Origin: Bacteroidota bacterium | GTDB taxonomy: Bacteria > Bacteroidota > Bacteroidia > UKL13-3 | Length of the DNA: 64,000 nt | Assembly: GCA_027482225.1 (NCBI GenBank) | Contig: JAIXWD010000007.1 | Location: 186,001-250,000, forward strand | Direction of reading: 5' to 3' | In this document: piece after piece, positions 1 to 9,529 of the stretch | How positions within the stretch are numbered: the stretch's first letter is position 1 | Layout: each line of letters begins with the position of its first letter | Position numbers and translations under genes: made by a program | The notes under the pieces: generated by a model | What the model saw: the letters and a program-made list of their open reading frames with translations, nothing else | Database searches by the model: none | Told to the model about the DNA's origin: nothing

Positions 1-776
1 CTGTTGGATTAGTAAATATTTTTCCGAATCAAAACCTTAAACCAGAAAAAGGATATAGTGCCGAATTGGGCTTAAAACAAGGTTTTACATTTGGTGCGTT
101 TAAAGGTTTTGTTGATGCCGCCTACTTTTTTACCGAGTACGATAACATGGTGGAGTTTAATTTTGGCCAGTGGAGAGCAAAACCCTTTAACCCCAATAAC
201 TTTTTAAATAACTTTGGTTTTACCAGTTTTAACATTGGCAAAGCGCGTATTAGTGGTATTGATGTTGGCGTAACATCAGGTATAAATACTTCAAAAATGG
301 AGTGGCTTTTTATGCTTGGTTACACTTATAGCAATCCAATTATGCTAGCACCCAATCAAGTTTTTGCCACAGACTCATCAGCTCTAAAACGCGAATACAC
401 TTATAACTTTACAGGAACCGATAGTATTAATAACCCATTGAAATACCGTTACAACCACCTTGCTAAAATTGATATCCAAGTTAATTACCTTAAAAAATAC
501 ATGTTGGGATTTAGTTTAAGATACAACAGCTACATGCAAAATATTGATCGGGTATTTGTTACAGCACCAATTGATGCTGCCTCTCCAGGTATTGATAGAG
601 GTAGGCTATTAAACCCTAACGGAGATTGGGTGTTTGATTTGCGTGCTGGTTACACCCATAAAAAAGTAACATTGACTACTACGGTAAACAATGTTTTTAA
701 TACAGAAATTATGAGCCGACCTGCTGATTTAAGACCTACCAGATTATTTATATTACAGTTGGGTTATAAATTTTAA
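1..776 (+). CDS. TonB-dependent outer-membrane receptor, C-terminal part (5' truncated by window)
   Basis: The reading frame is open from base 3, so the gene begins upstream of the window; about 257 residues are visible. Near the start it has the NQNLKPEK...SAELGLK pattern typical of the late beta-barrel of TonB-dependent receptors. Alternating aromatic strands follow (YFFTEYDNM, LRYNSYMQ, DLRAGYTHKKVTLTTTVNNVFN). It ends in a barrel-closing strand with terminal Phe (LQLGYKF), as outer-membrane porins do. The family imports siderophores, glycans or other large ligands across the outer membrane using TonB energy. The ligand cannot be told because the plug domain is outside the window. It converges with the MOSC gene and no strong terminator lies between them. 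Confidence 0.85.
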   Translation, partial: VGLVNIFPNQNLKPEKGYSAELGLKQGFTFGAFKGFVDAAYFFTEYDNMVEFNFGQWRAKPFNPNNFLNNFGFTSFNIGKARISGIDVGVTSGINTSKMEWLFMLGYTYSNPIMLAPNQVFATDSSALKREYTYNFTGTDSINNPLKYRYNHLAKIDIQVNYLKKYMLGFSLRYNSYMQNIDRVFVTAPIDAASPGIDRGRLLNPNGDWVFDLRAGYTHKKVTLTTTVNNVFNTEIMSRPADLRPTRLFILQLGYKF

Positions 777-817
777 TTTAATTAGCAGCCGAGGCATTCA
801 TTAATTTTCAATCACAA

Positions 818-1594
818 TTATAAAATCCAGTCACCCACAGCTATTTGACCTTCTTTTAGGCAAATTACATTAGCACCAAAATTAACATTATCTCCTACTT
901 TTCTGTATTTAGCAAGGGTTGCCAAGGGCTCTTTGCTTGTTTGCAGCGTTTGTTGGTTAATGGTAGTAACTACACACCTACTACAAGGTTTTGCCACCTT
1001 AAATTGTGTGGAGCCCATATTAAAAATACCCAACTCATCTTCTTGATGAGGCGCAGCTCCATTAATTACTATATTGGGCCTAAACCTATCCATACCAATT
1101 GGTTTTGTTAATTTGGTATTTAAAAGTTTTAAAGATGATTCACTAATAACCAATACTGGATAACCATCTGCTAAACTTAATTGCTCATTATTTTGGGCGT
1201 ATTTAGGATTTACCAATCGGTTACTTTGCTGGTGCATGTATACCAATTTTACGGTTTGATTTAGTTGCTCACTAAACCAATGATTGTATGTTTCATCAGC
1301 AACAATTGCCTCAAAAGTATCATCCCAAACAGTAACTTGTTGTGTTAATCCTTTTAATGAAAATGGTATTTTAATGGTATTTTTATCATAGCTAACCACA
1401 AAGCCATCTTTTACTAAAATCAACTTAAACAAGGCCATTTTATGCAGGATTCTTTGTGTTAAAAACACACCATGTTCATCAACCAACATATATCGCCTGT
1501 CGTATTGTAAGCCACGCTGAGTAACAAACGAATGTTTAATTTCAATACCACCCAGCGATTTTATGGGGTAAATAAATAGTTGGGTAACCTGCAT
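818..1594 (-). CDS. MOSC domain protein (YcbX/mARC-like)
   Basis: 258 residues. The N-terminal half (about 1-115) matches the MOSC N-terminal beta-barrel domain (LFIYPIKSLGGIE, YDRRYMLVD). The C-terminal half is a MOSC domain with GMDRFRPNIVI and KPCSRC; the Cys in the latter is the expected molybdenum-cofactor ligand in this family. By family knowledge it would be a Moco-dependent oxidoreductase acting on N-hydroxylated or similar substrates. Unlike E. coli YcbX there is no C-terminal ferredoxin domain, so a separate electron donor would be needed. The substrate is unknown. The ATG at 1594 gives a normal family N-terminus. Confidence 0.85.
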   Translation of the reverse strand: MQVTQLFIYPIKSLGGIEIKHSFVTQRGLQYDRRYMLVDEHGVFLTQRILHKMALFKLILVKDGFVVSYDKNTIKIPFSLKGLTQQVTVWDDTFEAIVADETYNHWFSEQLNQTVKLVYMHQQSNRLVNPKYAQNNEQLSLADGYPVLVISESSLKLLNTKLTKPIGMDRFRPNIVINGAAPHQEDELGIFNMGSTQFKVAKPCSRCVVTTINQQTLQTSKEPLATLAKYRKVGDNVNFGANVICLKEGQIAVGDWIL

Positions 1595-1818
1595 GTTTCA
1601 AAACAACGTTATAAAAAGCATGTTTCAAAATCTGATTTCCAACGTGCAGAGTGTTTAAAACATAAATACATTTTAAAAATTACACCTAGTTTACTTGATT
1701 ATGCAACTGATTATTTAGTTAAGTTGTTTACTCTCGTGCACACTATTTGTTTGTTGTTTATAACTAGCCTAATGTTTGTAAAGTGTGTTAAATATCTTGC
1801 GAACTTTAATTTAGTATC

Positions 1819-3153
1819 ATGCGCGTACATTTTATATCTATTGGCGGAGCAGTAATGCATAATCTTGCTTTAGCTTTACATAATAAGGGGTTTAAAGTTA
1901 CAGGAAGTGATGATGAAATATATGAACCTGCTAAAAGCAGGTTAGATAAAGCAGGTATTTTACCTCCAAAAATTGGTTGGAATACAGAAAACATTACATC
2001 AAATTTAGATGCCATAGTATTGGGTATGCATGCACGCAAAGACAATCCCGAGCTAATTAAAGCCCAAGAATTAGGTTTAAAGATATACTCATTCCCCGAG
2101 TATATGTACGAACAAACAAAAGATAAAAAACGCATTGTGGTTGGCGGCAGCCATGGTAAAACTAGTACAACGGCCATGATTCTGTTTGTACTTAAATATT
2201 ACAACATTGATTTTGATTATTTGGTAGGCAGTTTAATTGATGGTTTTGAAACCATGGTAGACATAAGCGAAACAAGTAAATTGGCTGTTTTTGAAGGTGA
2301 TGAGTACTTAAACTCGGCAATAGACCCAAGGCCTAAATTTCATTTTTACCATACTGAAATTGGAATAATTACAGGTATTGCATGGGATCACATTAACGTG
2401 TTTCCTACCTATGAAAACTATGTAGAGCAGTTTGAAATCTTTATTAAAGGTTTGCCTAAACATGGTGCGCTTATTTATTGTGCTGATGATAAAGAAGTAA
2501 AGCGAATAAGTGAAAACACTCCTTGCCAAGCTAGATTGATTCCCTATATCACGCCTCAAAATAAAGTGGTTGATGGAGTTACTTATTTGATTTTAAACGG
2601 AAAAGAAATTCCGTTAAAAGTATTTGGTAACCACAATTTGCAAAATATGATGGCTGCAAAATTTACATGTATAGAGGCTGGTTTAACCGAAGAGCAATTT
2701 TACGAGGCTATTCAGCATTTTAAAGGAACAGCCAAACGATTAGAAACCATAAATGAAACAGACACCTCAGTAATTTATAGAGATTTTGCACACGCACCAA
2801 GCAAACTTAAAGCTACAGTTAATGCAGTTAAAAACCTTTATCCAAATCGTAAATTAATTGCTGCATACGAGTTGCATACCTACAGCAGTTTAAATAAAGC
2901 CTTTTTACCACACTATAATCAATGTATGAATGAAGCAGATGTATGTGCGGTATTGTTTAGCAAGCATGCTTTGGAAATGAAAAAAATGCCTATGCTTAAT
3001 GAAGATGAAGTAGCTGAGGGTTTTGGAGGAGATGTTAAAGTTTTTACAGATAAAAATGAATTACGTAAATTTATTGAAAGTCACTACACAGGTAATGAAA
3101 ACTTGTTACTAATGAGCAGTGGAACTTTTGATGGCATGGATATGCAATTTTAG
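1819..3153 (+). CDS. mpl: UDP-N-acetylmuramate:L-alanyl-gamma-D-glutamyl-meso-diaminopimelate ligase (Mpl)
   Basis: 444 residues with Mur-ligase architecture: a Rossmann-like N-domain beginning VHFISIGG, the ATP-binding P-loop VVGGSHGKTSTTAMI near residue 110, the central-domain motif ITGIAWDHINVFPTYENY, and the C-domain motif YRDFAHAPSKLKATV. Mpl reattaches recycled tripeptide to UDP-MurNAc in the cytoplasm, which implies meso-DAP peptidoglycan and turnover recycling. The HAPSK form and lack of the MurC N-terminal pattern favour Mpl over MurC. The ATG at 1819 begins exactly at the dinucleotide-like fold. It is monocistronic by spacing, with about 220 bases of AT-rich intergenic DNA upstream. 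Confidence 0.9.
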   Translation: MRVHFISIGGAVMHNLALALHNKGFKVTGSDDEIYEPAKSRLDKAGILPPKIGWNTENITSNLDAIVLGMHARKDNPELIKAQELGLKIYSFPEYMYEQTKDKKRIVVGGSHGKTSTTAMILFVLKYYNIDFDYLVGSLIDGFETMVDISETSKLAVFEGDEYLNSAIDPRPKFHFYHTEIGIITGIAWDHINVFPTYENYVEQFEIFIKGLPKHGALIYCADDKEVKRISENTPCQARLIPYITPQNKVVDGVTYLILNGKEIPLKVFGNHNLQNMMAAKFTCIEAGLTEEQFYEAIQHFKGTAKRLETINETDTSVIYRDFAHAPSKLKATVNAVKNLYPNRKLIAAYELHTYSSLNKAFLPHYNQCMNEADVCAVLFSKHALEMKKMPMLNEDEVAEGFGGDVKVFTDKNELRKFIESHYTGNENLLLMSSGTFDGMDMQF

Positions 3154-3344
3154 AAATTGAGTTATTCAGGTAGATGTAGGCCTCAGCTTTATATCTAGGT
3201 TGTTGATTTTATTTAATGTTTTGTGCCACAATACGTAATTTAAATATTGATAATGTATGATTTATATTTATTATTACACTTTAATAGCAAGTAATTTTAT
3301 AAATTCTCGTCAAATCATTATTAGAAATATTATATTCTATTTAA

Positions 3345-4019
3345 ATGAGATTTGTATTTACCCTTCTTTTACTACTGTTTATCAATGTAATTATTGTTAA
3401 GGCGCAGCATGCACAAATATCGTTTATCCCCAAATGGCAAAATCAAGTTTTAGAATTAGGTAAATATTACCCTCTTTCAAGTATAGACAGTGTTAAGGTT
3501 GATGTGGTAAAATTTTATATTACCAATATCAGCTTTTGGAAACAAGGAAAGCAAGTTTATGCAAGCCCTATTAAATACCATTTAATAGATTTAGAAAATA
3601 ATACCGTAATTAAATTAAACCTACCGTCAAAACTTTCTTATGATACGATTCAGTTTTTTATTGGTACAGATAGCGTAGCGAACTCAACTGGAGCAAAAGC
3701 TGGAGATTTAGATCCGATGTATGGCATGTATTGGGCATGGCAAAGTGGCTATATTAATGTTAAAATAGAAGGTTCAAGTTCAGTTTGTAAAACACGTAAA
3801 AATGCATTTCAATATCATTTAGGTGGATACTTAAGCCCTAATCAAACCTTACAACAACTGGCATTTGCTAATACAAGTAATAATATTAACATAGCTATTT
3901 TAATTGATAGTATTCTTCAACATCATACCTTAATAAATACAACAGAGGTGATGTCGCCTAGTGTACATGCTGTAAAATATATGCAACAGTTTAAACAATC
4001 TTTTCAATTGGTAAGATGA
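3345..4019 (+). CDS. MbnP-like copper-associated secreted protein
   Basis: 224 residues with a signal peptide (hydrophobic 3-20, cleavage near VKAQ). The body matches the MbnP family: FYITNISFWKQG, the core PMYGMYWAWQSGYINVKIEG (Trp130, Trp132), then FQYHLGGY. In characterised methanotroph relatives, MbnP is a periplasmic copper protein in which a Trp is oxidised to kynurenine by the partner dihaem enzyme MbnH. That function is inferred here, not shown. The gene overlaps the following peroxidase gene by ATGA (4016-4019), indicating translational coupling. It starts a three-gene unit with the YHYH protein. Confidence 0.85.
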   Translation: MRFVFTLLLLLFINVIIVKAQHAQISFIPKWQNQVLELGKYYPLSSIDSVKVDVVKFYITNISFWKQGKQVYASPIKYHLIDLENNTVIKLNLPSKLSYDTIQFFIGTDSVANSTGAKAGDLDPMYGMYWAWQSGYINVKIEGSSSVCKTRKNAFQYHLGGYLSPNQTLQQLAFANTSNNINIAILIDSILQHHTLINTTEVMSPSVHAVKYMQQFKQSFQLVR

Positions 4020-5071
4020 AAAAACAAGTTGTGGTAATATTAGGGTTAGTTGCAATTATTACATTGTTTGCTTTTGTAGCTAAAGTGCACTTTTTATACC
4101 CTAAACATTTTCCTAAACCAATTTATAATTTCAACAATAACAAATTAACTGAGTCTAAAATACTTTTAGGCAAAGCATTGTTTTATGATCCAATACTATC
4201 AAAAGATGGAAGTATTTCCTGCTCCTCGTGCCACAACTCTTACAATGCCTTTGCACATACTGACCACGAGTTAAGTCATGGAATTAACGACCAAATAGGA
4301 TTTAGAAATGCACCAGCATTATTTAACTTAGCTTGGCAACAACATTTTATGTGGGATGGTGCAATCAATCACCTCGATATGCAAGCGCTTGCTCCAATCA
4401 ATCACCCAAAAGAAATGGGAGAAAACTTATTAGATGTAGTAATTAAATTACAAGCATCCCCGCTATACAAAACACTTTTTAAACGTGCTTTTAATGATAC
4501 AATTGTTACTGGCGAACGTCTATTAAAAGCCATGTCGCAATTTGAACTAACCCTTATTTCTGCTAACAGTAAATACGATAAGGTGATGGAAAAGCAGACA
4601 GACTTTACTGAACAAGAAAAAAGTGGCTACACCCTATTTAAACAACATTGTAACAGTTGCCATACAGAGCCTTTGTTCTCTAGTTACGGGTTTGCCAACA
4701 ATGGATTGCCAGTTGATACAACCTTAAATGATTATGGCAAATTGAACATCACCCAAAAAAGTGAAGACAGTTTAATGTTTAAGATTCCAACTTTACGCAA
4801 CTTAAGCTATACCTATCCATACATGCACGATGGGCGTTTTAAGAAGCTATACGAAGTACTTCAACATTACACAAAAGGGGTTAAACAGAGTGCTACTTTA
4901 GCACATCAATTAAAAAATAACATAACCCTATCTGCTAATCAAAAAACAGACTTGCTAGCCTTTATGCTTACCTTAAACGATTCGGTATTTGTGTTTAATC
5001 CAAATCATAGATATCCGCACCAAGTATTTAACTCACACCAAACAAACAAAATACAAACAAACAAACTATAA
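4016..5071 (+). CDS. MbnH-like dihaem cytochrome c peroxidase family protein
   Basis: 351 residues. An N-terminal hydrophobic segment (7-23) exports or anchors it to the periplasm. It has two c-type haem sites, C69-S-S-C-H73 and C212-N-S-C-H216. It also shows the MauG/CcpA-family features GKALFYDPILSKDGSISC, FRNAPALFNLAW, and FKIPTLRNLSYTYPYMHDGRF. Family members either reduce H2O2 or oxidise a partner protein through a high-valent bis-Fe state. The overlap with the MbnP-like gene argues for the latter, with that protein as substrate. The C-terminus is low-complexity (HQTNKIQTNKL). The next gene starts two bases after the stop. Confidence 0.88.
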   Translation: MKKQVVVILGLVAIITLFAFVAKVHFLYPKHFPKPIYNFNNNKLTESKILLGKALFYDPILSKDGSISCSSCHNSYNAFAHTDHELSHGINDQIGFRNAPALFNLAWQQHFMWDGAINHLDMQALAPINHPKEMGENLLDVVIKLQASPLYKTLFKRAFNDTIVTGERLLKAMSQFELTLISANSKYDKVMEKQTDFTEQEKSGYTLFKQHCNSCHTEPLFSSYGFANNGLPVDTTLNDYGKLNITQKSEDSLMFKIPTLRNLSYTYPYMHDGRFKKLYEVLQHYTKGVKQSATLAHQLKNNITLSANQKTDLLAFMLTLNDSVFVFNPNHRYPHQVFNSHQTNKIQTNKL

Positions 5072-5073
5072 TT

Positions 5074-6444
5074 ATGAAAAAACAATTTCTTTACGTATTT
5101 ACATTTCTTTGTGTTACACATATAAATGCACAAAGTCCTGCAATTACATCGTGGCTGCAAAATAATACACAAACTGGTACTTATTACGTTGCTGGTAATT
5201 CAAACAAAATCAACAACAACATTTTAGTAAACTGCCAAAAAGTAGAGTATAGCGCAAATAGTGTTTATGTCACTACATCAGGTATTCCAGCATATCCAAC
5301 AGGCCCATTTTTAGATAATAACCCATCACAAGCCTCTAATCAATCAGCAATTTTCAAGTTTCCACTTTCACCAACTAAAAACAACGGCACGCCTAACAAC
5401 ACAATTGGAGGAAACATTGGCGTTTTTATTAATGGTGTGGCTTTATTTGATTACCGTGATGGTGTGGCATGGAACACATCAACCAACTCACTTTGCGGTG
5501 GACCCGGTAGGACGCCTTGTCCTGGTGGACCAATGACCACACAAGCTTGGAACCGAGACGCAGTATTGGCCGAAAAACCTGGTTTTGATTGCTCAAAAGG
5601 TCATCCCGCCAATGGGAATTATCACCATCACCAAAATCCATCCGCTTTTAAACTTGATTTAAATGTAATTTCAACCGTATGTAATTTATATGATGCGGAT
5701 GGTTTATACACTATTGATAGCACAAAGCATTCGCCATTAATTGGTTTTGCTTATGATGGATTTCCAATATATGGTGCATATGGATTTAAAAACACAGATG
5801 GTACTGGTAGCATTACGCGTATTAAATCGGGATACCAATTGCGTAATATTTCAACACGTACATTACATGCAAATGGAACAGACGTAAGTGACGGCCCTGT
5901 TATTAGTGCTACCTATCCTTTAGGTTATTTTAGAGAGGATTACGAATTTATTACACATACCAATGAAGCTGATTATTTAGATGAGCACAATGGTCGTTTT
6001 TGTGTTACACCCGAGTATCCAAATGGAACATATGCCTATTTTGCTACGGTTGATAAAAATTGGAATTCAGCCTATCCTTATGCTGTTGGACCAACATTTT
6101 ATGGTGTTTTTGATAACAGAAAAGTTACATCGATAACTGAAACAACAACTGTATACAAACCAGTAACAGGGTTAAGTAACAATGAATTTAATCAACTTGT
6201 TTTTAATGCATTCCCTAATCCAACAAACGATATAATTGCTATACAAGTTGGTAGTTTGGTTAAAGACGATTTAACAATAGAGTTATTTGATTTAACGGGG
6301 AAGTTGGTTGCAAAAACTCAACTAAACAAAGGCAGTACCATTGCTTATTTTGATGTACAAACTTTATATAACGGTACTTATATAGTGGTAATTAGTAATG
6401 GCGTAAATCATTTTACACAAAAAATAGTGATTAATAAAAACTAG
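5074..6444 (+). CDS. YHYH domain protein with T9SS type A sorting domain
   Basis: 456 residues. The signal peptide is 1-20 (FLCVTHINAQ). The central part (about 60-340) matches the YHYH family: DYRDGVAWN, GNYHHHQNP (YHYH signature as YHHH), GFAYDGFPIYGAYG, and NGRFCVTPEYPNGTYAYF. The last 75 residues form a Por secretion/T9SS C-terminal domain (FNAFPNPTNDIIAIQV ... YNGTYIVVI ... QKIVINKN). The protein is therefore expected to cross the outer membrane and be anchored or released. YHYH function is not established. Clustered His residues plus the copper-type neighbours suggest metal binding at the surface (inference). It is the last gene of the cassette, with a strong terminator just downstream. 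Confidence 0.88.
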   Translation: MKKQFLYVFTFLCVTHINAQSPAITSWLQNNTQTGTYYVAGNSNKINNNILVNCQKVEYSANSVYVTTSGIPAYPTGPFLDNNPSQASNQSAIFKFPLSPTKNNGTPNNTIGGNIGVFINGVALFDYRDGVAWNTSTNSLCGGPGRTPCPGGPMTTQAWNRDAVLAEKPGFDCSKGHPANGNYHHHQNPSAFKLDLNVISTVCNLYDADGLYTIDSTKHSPLIGFAYDGFPIYGAYGFKNTDGTGSITRIKSGYQLRNISTRTLHANGTDVSDGPVISATYPLGYFREDYEFITHTNEADYLDEHNGRFCVTPEYPNGTYAYFATVDKNWNSAYPYAVGPTFYGVFDNRKVTSITETTTVYKPVTGLSNNEFNQLVFNAFPNPTNDIIAIQVGSLVKDDLTIELFDLTGKLVAKTQLNKGSTIAYFDVQTLYNGTYIVVISNGVNHFTQKIVINKN

Positions 6445-6468
6445 TATACCAATAGTTATTAATCATAT

Positions 6469-6508
6469 AAAAGCCCGAACATACAAGTATGTTCGGGCTT
6501 TTTGCTTA
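6469..6508. terminator. Bidirectional rho-independent terminator
   Basis: A perfect 15-bp stem (6469-6483 with 6488-6502) with a CAAG loop has an A-run on the left and a T-run on the right. It sits between the convergent YHYH gene and the TPR gene and can stop transcription from both sides. Confidence 0.92.
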
Positions 6509-6521
6509 TTTATAAAATTTA

Positions 6522-7178
6522 TTAACCAGGTATGCGTGCTAGGTATTTTTCTAAATCTTTAATTTGACTAACCACTTGTTCGTTTTTAGGTTTACATTTC
6601 TTAGCTCTTCTAAAAAACTCTTTTGATGCTCTAAAGTCGCGTTTATTCATATAGACTTGAACCATTCCTAAGTGAGCCATAGCTTCGCTTTCCTTGTCTG
6701 GAATACCTTTTGCCAATGCAGCTTTTAAATATTGTTCTGCCTCTTTAAAGTTGCTTTTTTGTAATGCCATCATGCCCAATTGCATTTTGTTAGCACCTTC
6801 TGTATCTGCTAATGTACTACCAATTGAAGCACTCTTTTTTAAATGTTGTTCAGCCCCATCGAAGTCTTTGTTCATCATAGCAATATTGCCCTTAAGCGTA
6901 TAAAAAGTACTGCGTATAGGTTTAAATAATAATCCAGGAAACCATACTGTATTGATGATACGCTCTACTTCTTCCATATCGCCATTTTCCATAGGCTCTT
7001 GAACCAAACGTAATGGACCAATAAAAAAATGAGTAAATACTGCTATAAACGATAAAGTGTAAAATATTATAGCAGCCCAAATATCACCCAAACCACCAAA
7101 CTGAAGTACTAAACCTATTACCAAAGATGCAACTCCAGCCCAAAGACGATATTTAATTAGAAGATTATAAAATTTCAT
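6522..7178 (-). CDS. Tetratricopeptide repeat membrane protein
   Basis: 218 residues. Two adjacent membrane segments occupy about residues 12-32 and 34-55. The rest forms about three TPR-like helix pairs (LKGNIAMMNKDFDGAEQHLKKS, MQLGMMALQKSNFKEAEQYL, AHLGMVQVYMNKRDFRASKEFF). TPRs mediate protein-protein contacts and are expected here on the cytoplasmic face. No enzymatic motif is visible and the partner is unknown. On the minus strand a TACATTTG (7205-7198), matching the Bacteroidota -7 element TAnnTTTG, lies about 20 bases before the ATG. Confidence 0.8.
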   Translation of the reverse strand: MKFYNLLIKYRLWAGVASLVIGLVLQFGGLGDIWAAIIFYTLSFIAVFTHFFIGPLRLVQEPMENGDMEEVERIINTVWFPGLLFKPIRSTFYTLKGNIAMMNKDFDGAEQHLKKSASIGSTLADTEGANKMQLGMMALQKSNFKEAEQYLKAALAKGIPDKESEAMAHLGMVQVYMNKRDFRASKEFFRRAKKCKPKNEQVVSQIKDLEKYLARIPG

Positions 7179-7549
7179 ATTGTATTTTTATTCGCTGCAA
7201 ATGTATTAAAACCTGCACAAACTCAACATAAAAAAGTAAAGGCCTTACCAAATACACAATTATAAAAAAGCTTCCAAAACTATCAACTGTATATCAATTA
7301 TTTACCTTTGTGCCGATAACGAATTATATTATTTATTAAATAAGCACTTAAAGATTGTAATGATATATCTTTTACATGGTGTATTAAGGGCATTTAAATG
7401 TGTATAGTTTTCATGCAAATCTTTTGGCCAATCATTTTACCCAATATTGTATTTGTAATTCGTGTTTTTAATACTTAGTGTACAATAGTATTTAGAGTAA
7501 CAAATTAATTGCTGCCATCAATTTGTATAACATATAATTTATTCAATTT
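7179..7549. other. Intergenic region, no gene seen
   Basis: AT-rich DNA between two minus-strand genes. It should hold the promoter of the TPR gene (TAnnTTTG-like element at 7198-7205, minus strand) and the 3' end of the SulP transcript. I see no convincing hairpin terminator and no ORF with coding character. Confidence 0.5.
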
Positions 7550-9121
7550 TTAATCTGAACCAAACCGGTAAATGTCCTTAATTTTTTTAAGTTCTAGTTT
7601 AATGTTTTTGAATTTGGCTGTATCTTTATAATCGTTAATAGCCTCAAGCACATCATAATCAATATATTTAGAATTTGAACCGTCAATAATTACATGGGAT
7701 CCTTTTGGTAATTCGTCTAAGGTTTGAAGTATACTTGCTTTGTTTAAAAACGAAACTTCCTCAGAAAGTATTATATGTATCGGCTCGTTATGTTTAAGTG
7801 TTTTAATATTATTGGTATATGTATTTTGCATGTTATTTTTTAACACATAAAAAATACCTACTGCTAAGCCTATAGAAATTCCAATTAACAAATCTGTTAG
7901 TATAATGGCTAAAATAGTTACAATAAATGGAATAAACTGGTTGGCTCCTGCCTTTAGCATGTTTTTATAAATACTAACTTTTGTAAGTTTGTAACCTGTT
8001 ACCAATAAGATGGCAGCTAGAGAAGCATAGGGAATTAAATTTATTAAGTTAGGAATAAAAATGGCTGATAACAATAAAAGTAAGCCGTGAATTAGTGCCG
8101 ACATTTTATTTTGTGCACCTGCATTTACATTTACCGCTCCACGCACAATAACCGCTGTTAAAGGTAAACCACCAATTAAACCAGAAACTACATTACCAAT
8201 GCCTTGTGCTTTTAATTCTTGATTTAATGGTGTAACGCGTTTAAATGGATCTATTTTATCAACTGCTTCAATACTTAACAAGGTTTCTATACTTGCTATT
8301 ATAGCCAAAGTAAATGCCGTTTCATAAACTGAAATTTGATTTATAAAAGAAAAATCGGGTACGGTAAAAAACGAAATAAACTCTCCTATTGAGTCAGTTA
8401 TAGGTACTGTTACCAAATGTTCTTTATGCAAGCTGAATATTTGATGTAGGTTTTCAAATAATATGTTTAAGACTATACCAACAATTACAACAATTAATGG
8501 AGCAGGTATCAAATACAATTTATATGATTTTAGTTTATCCCAAGTTAATAATATAACCAATGATACTATGCTAATAATTGTGGCACCCACACTAATTTTT
8601 TTAAAAGCGCTAATTAATGCAGTAAACGAGTTTTCCGAATCGGATTGAATAAACTTAAAATCACCAATGTAATCAACATCATAACCAAGGGCATGCGGAA
8701 TTTGTTTCATAATTAAAATAACACCAATAGCAGCTAGCATTCCTTTTATAACACTTGACGGGAAATACTTTCCAATGGTGCCTGCCTTTGCATAACCTAA
8801 TATTAATTGAAACACACCTGCTAATACAACAGCTAACAAAAAACCTTGGTAAGAACCAATTTCATTTATAGCATTTATTACAATAACTGTTAATCCAGCT
8901 GCTGGTCCGCTAACTGCCAGCTGGCTGCCACTAAATAGTGTAATAACTATACCACCTACCATTCCTGCAATTAAACCTGAAAACAAAGGGGCTCCTGAGG
9001 CTAATGCAATACCTAAACAAAGTGGTAACGCTATTAAAAACACCACAAGTCCTGCAGGAAAATCCTGTTTGATGGTTGCAAAACTTAGCCCACCTATTGT
9101 GGGTTTGGTTTTCATACTCAT
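7550..9121 (-). CDS. SulP family anion transporter (sulfate/bicarbonate type)
   Basis: 523 residues, very hydrophobic, with 10-14 membrane segments. It carries the SulP signatures PAGLVVFLIALPLCLGIALASGAPLFSG near the N-terminus, LFSGSQLAVSGPAAGLTVIV, and AIIASIETLLSIEAVDKID. A short cytoplasmic STAS-like domain closes the C-terminus (about 440-515, LPKGSHVIIDGSNSKYIDYDVLEAIND). The family exchanges sulfate, bicarbonate or other anions across the inner membrane. Many Bacteroidota SulP genes sit beside carbonic anhydrase; none is here, so the substrate is open. About 370 to 400 bases of non-coding DNA flank it on both sides, so it is likely monocistronic. Confidence 0.9.
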   Translation of the reverse strand: MSMKTKPTIGGLSFATIKQDFPAGLVVFLIALPLCLGIALASGAPLFSGLIAGMVGGIVITLFSGSQLAVSGPAAGLTVIVINAINEIGSYQGFLLAVVLAGVFQLILGYAKAGTIGKYFPSSVIKGMLAAIGVILIMKQIPHALGYDVDYIGDFKFIQSDSENSFTALISAFKKISVGATIISIVSLVILLTWDKLKSYKLYLIPAPLIVVIVGIVLNILFENLHQIFSLHKEHLVTVPITDSIGEFISFFTVPDFSFINQISVYETAFTLAIIASIETLLSIEAVDKIDPFKRVTPLNQELKAQGIGNVVSGLIGGLPLTAVIVRGAVNVNAGAQNKMSALIHGLLLLLSAIFIPNLINLIPYASLAAILLVTGYKLTKVSIYKNMLKAGANQFIPFIVTILAIILTDLLIGISIGLAVGIFYVLKNNMQNTYTNNIKTLKHNEPIHIILSEEVSFLNKASILQTLDELPKGSHVIIDGSNSKYIDYDVLEAINDYKDTAKFKNIKLELKKIKDIYRFGSD

Positions 9122-9529
9122 AATTAATTTATTTTAAAAAATATCAGTTCGAGTTTAACACAAGAATAAGAATTATTATGCTATTTGCCATTAAACACGC
9201 TATCCAAACCAATATTTTTAAAAATAATAATCGCATTAAAACACAATAAATTTTACTAACTTATTTAAATTCCTTCTTCAGTTTAACTACTCTCTAAAAG
9301 CAGGAGTTAATCCACAGTATTAAAAAAAAATATTTAGGTATTTTTTAAATCAAAAAAGAGAGAATTATCCGCTTATTAATATATTAATTGTCCTAGTTAG
9401 TGCTTTAAGTTTAGTGCTTCTTTTTAGCACTAAACAATATTCTAAAGCTCATACCATGTAGAAATTAAAAAATACGCTAAAATGTAGGTATTCTAATTTT
9501 TAAAAATTAAAGCAGATATTATTGAAACA
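9122..9529. other. Intergenic region with a 10-bp perfect palindrome
   Basis: AT-rich DNA with no gene. Its only clear structure is a perfect inverted repeat GTTTAGTGCT/AGCACTAAAC (9409-9418 with 9426-9435, 7-nt loop). It lies about 290 bases upstream of the SulP start and just after the glycosyltransferase stop (minus strand). No T-run follows on the minus strand, so it is a weak terminator candidate; an operator is equally possible. Confidence 0.45.

Noticed and set aside
1580-1855. 91-codon frame bridging the MOSC and mpl genes
   Set aside because: Overlaps both real genes; composition is compatible with translated AT-rich intergenic DNA and it has no start context or homology pattern.
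9409-9435. Perfect 10-bp palindrome as terminator of the glycosyltransferase gene
   Set aside because: No T-run follows on the minus strand, so termination is not supported; kept only as an intergenic feature.
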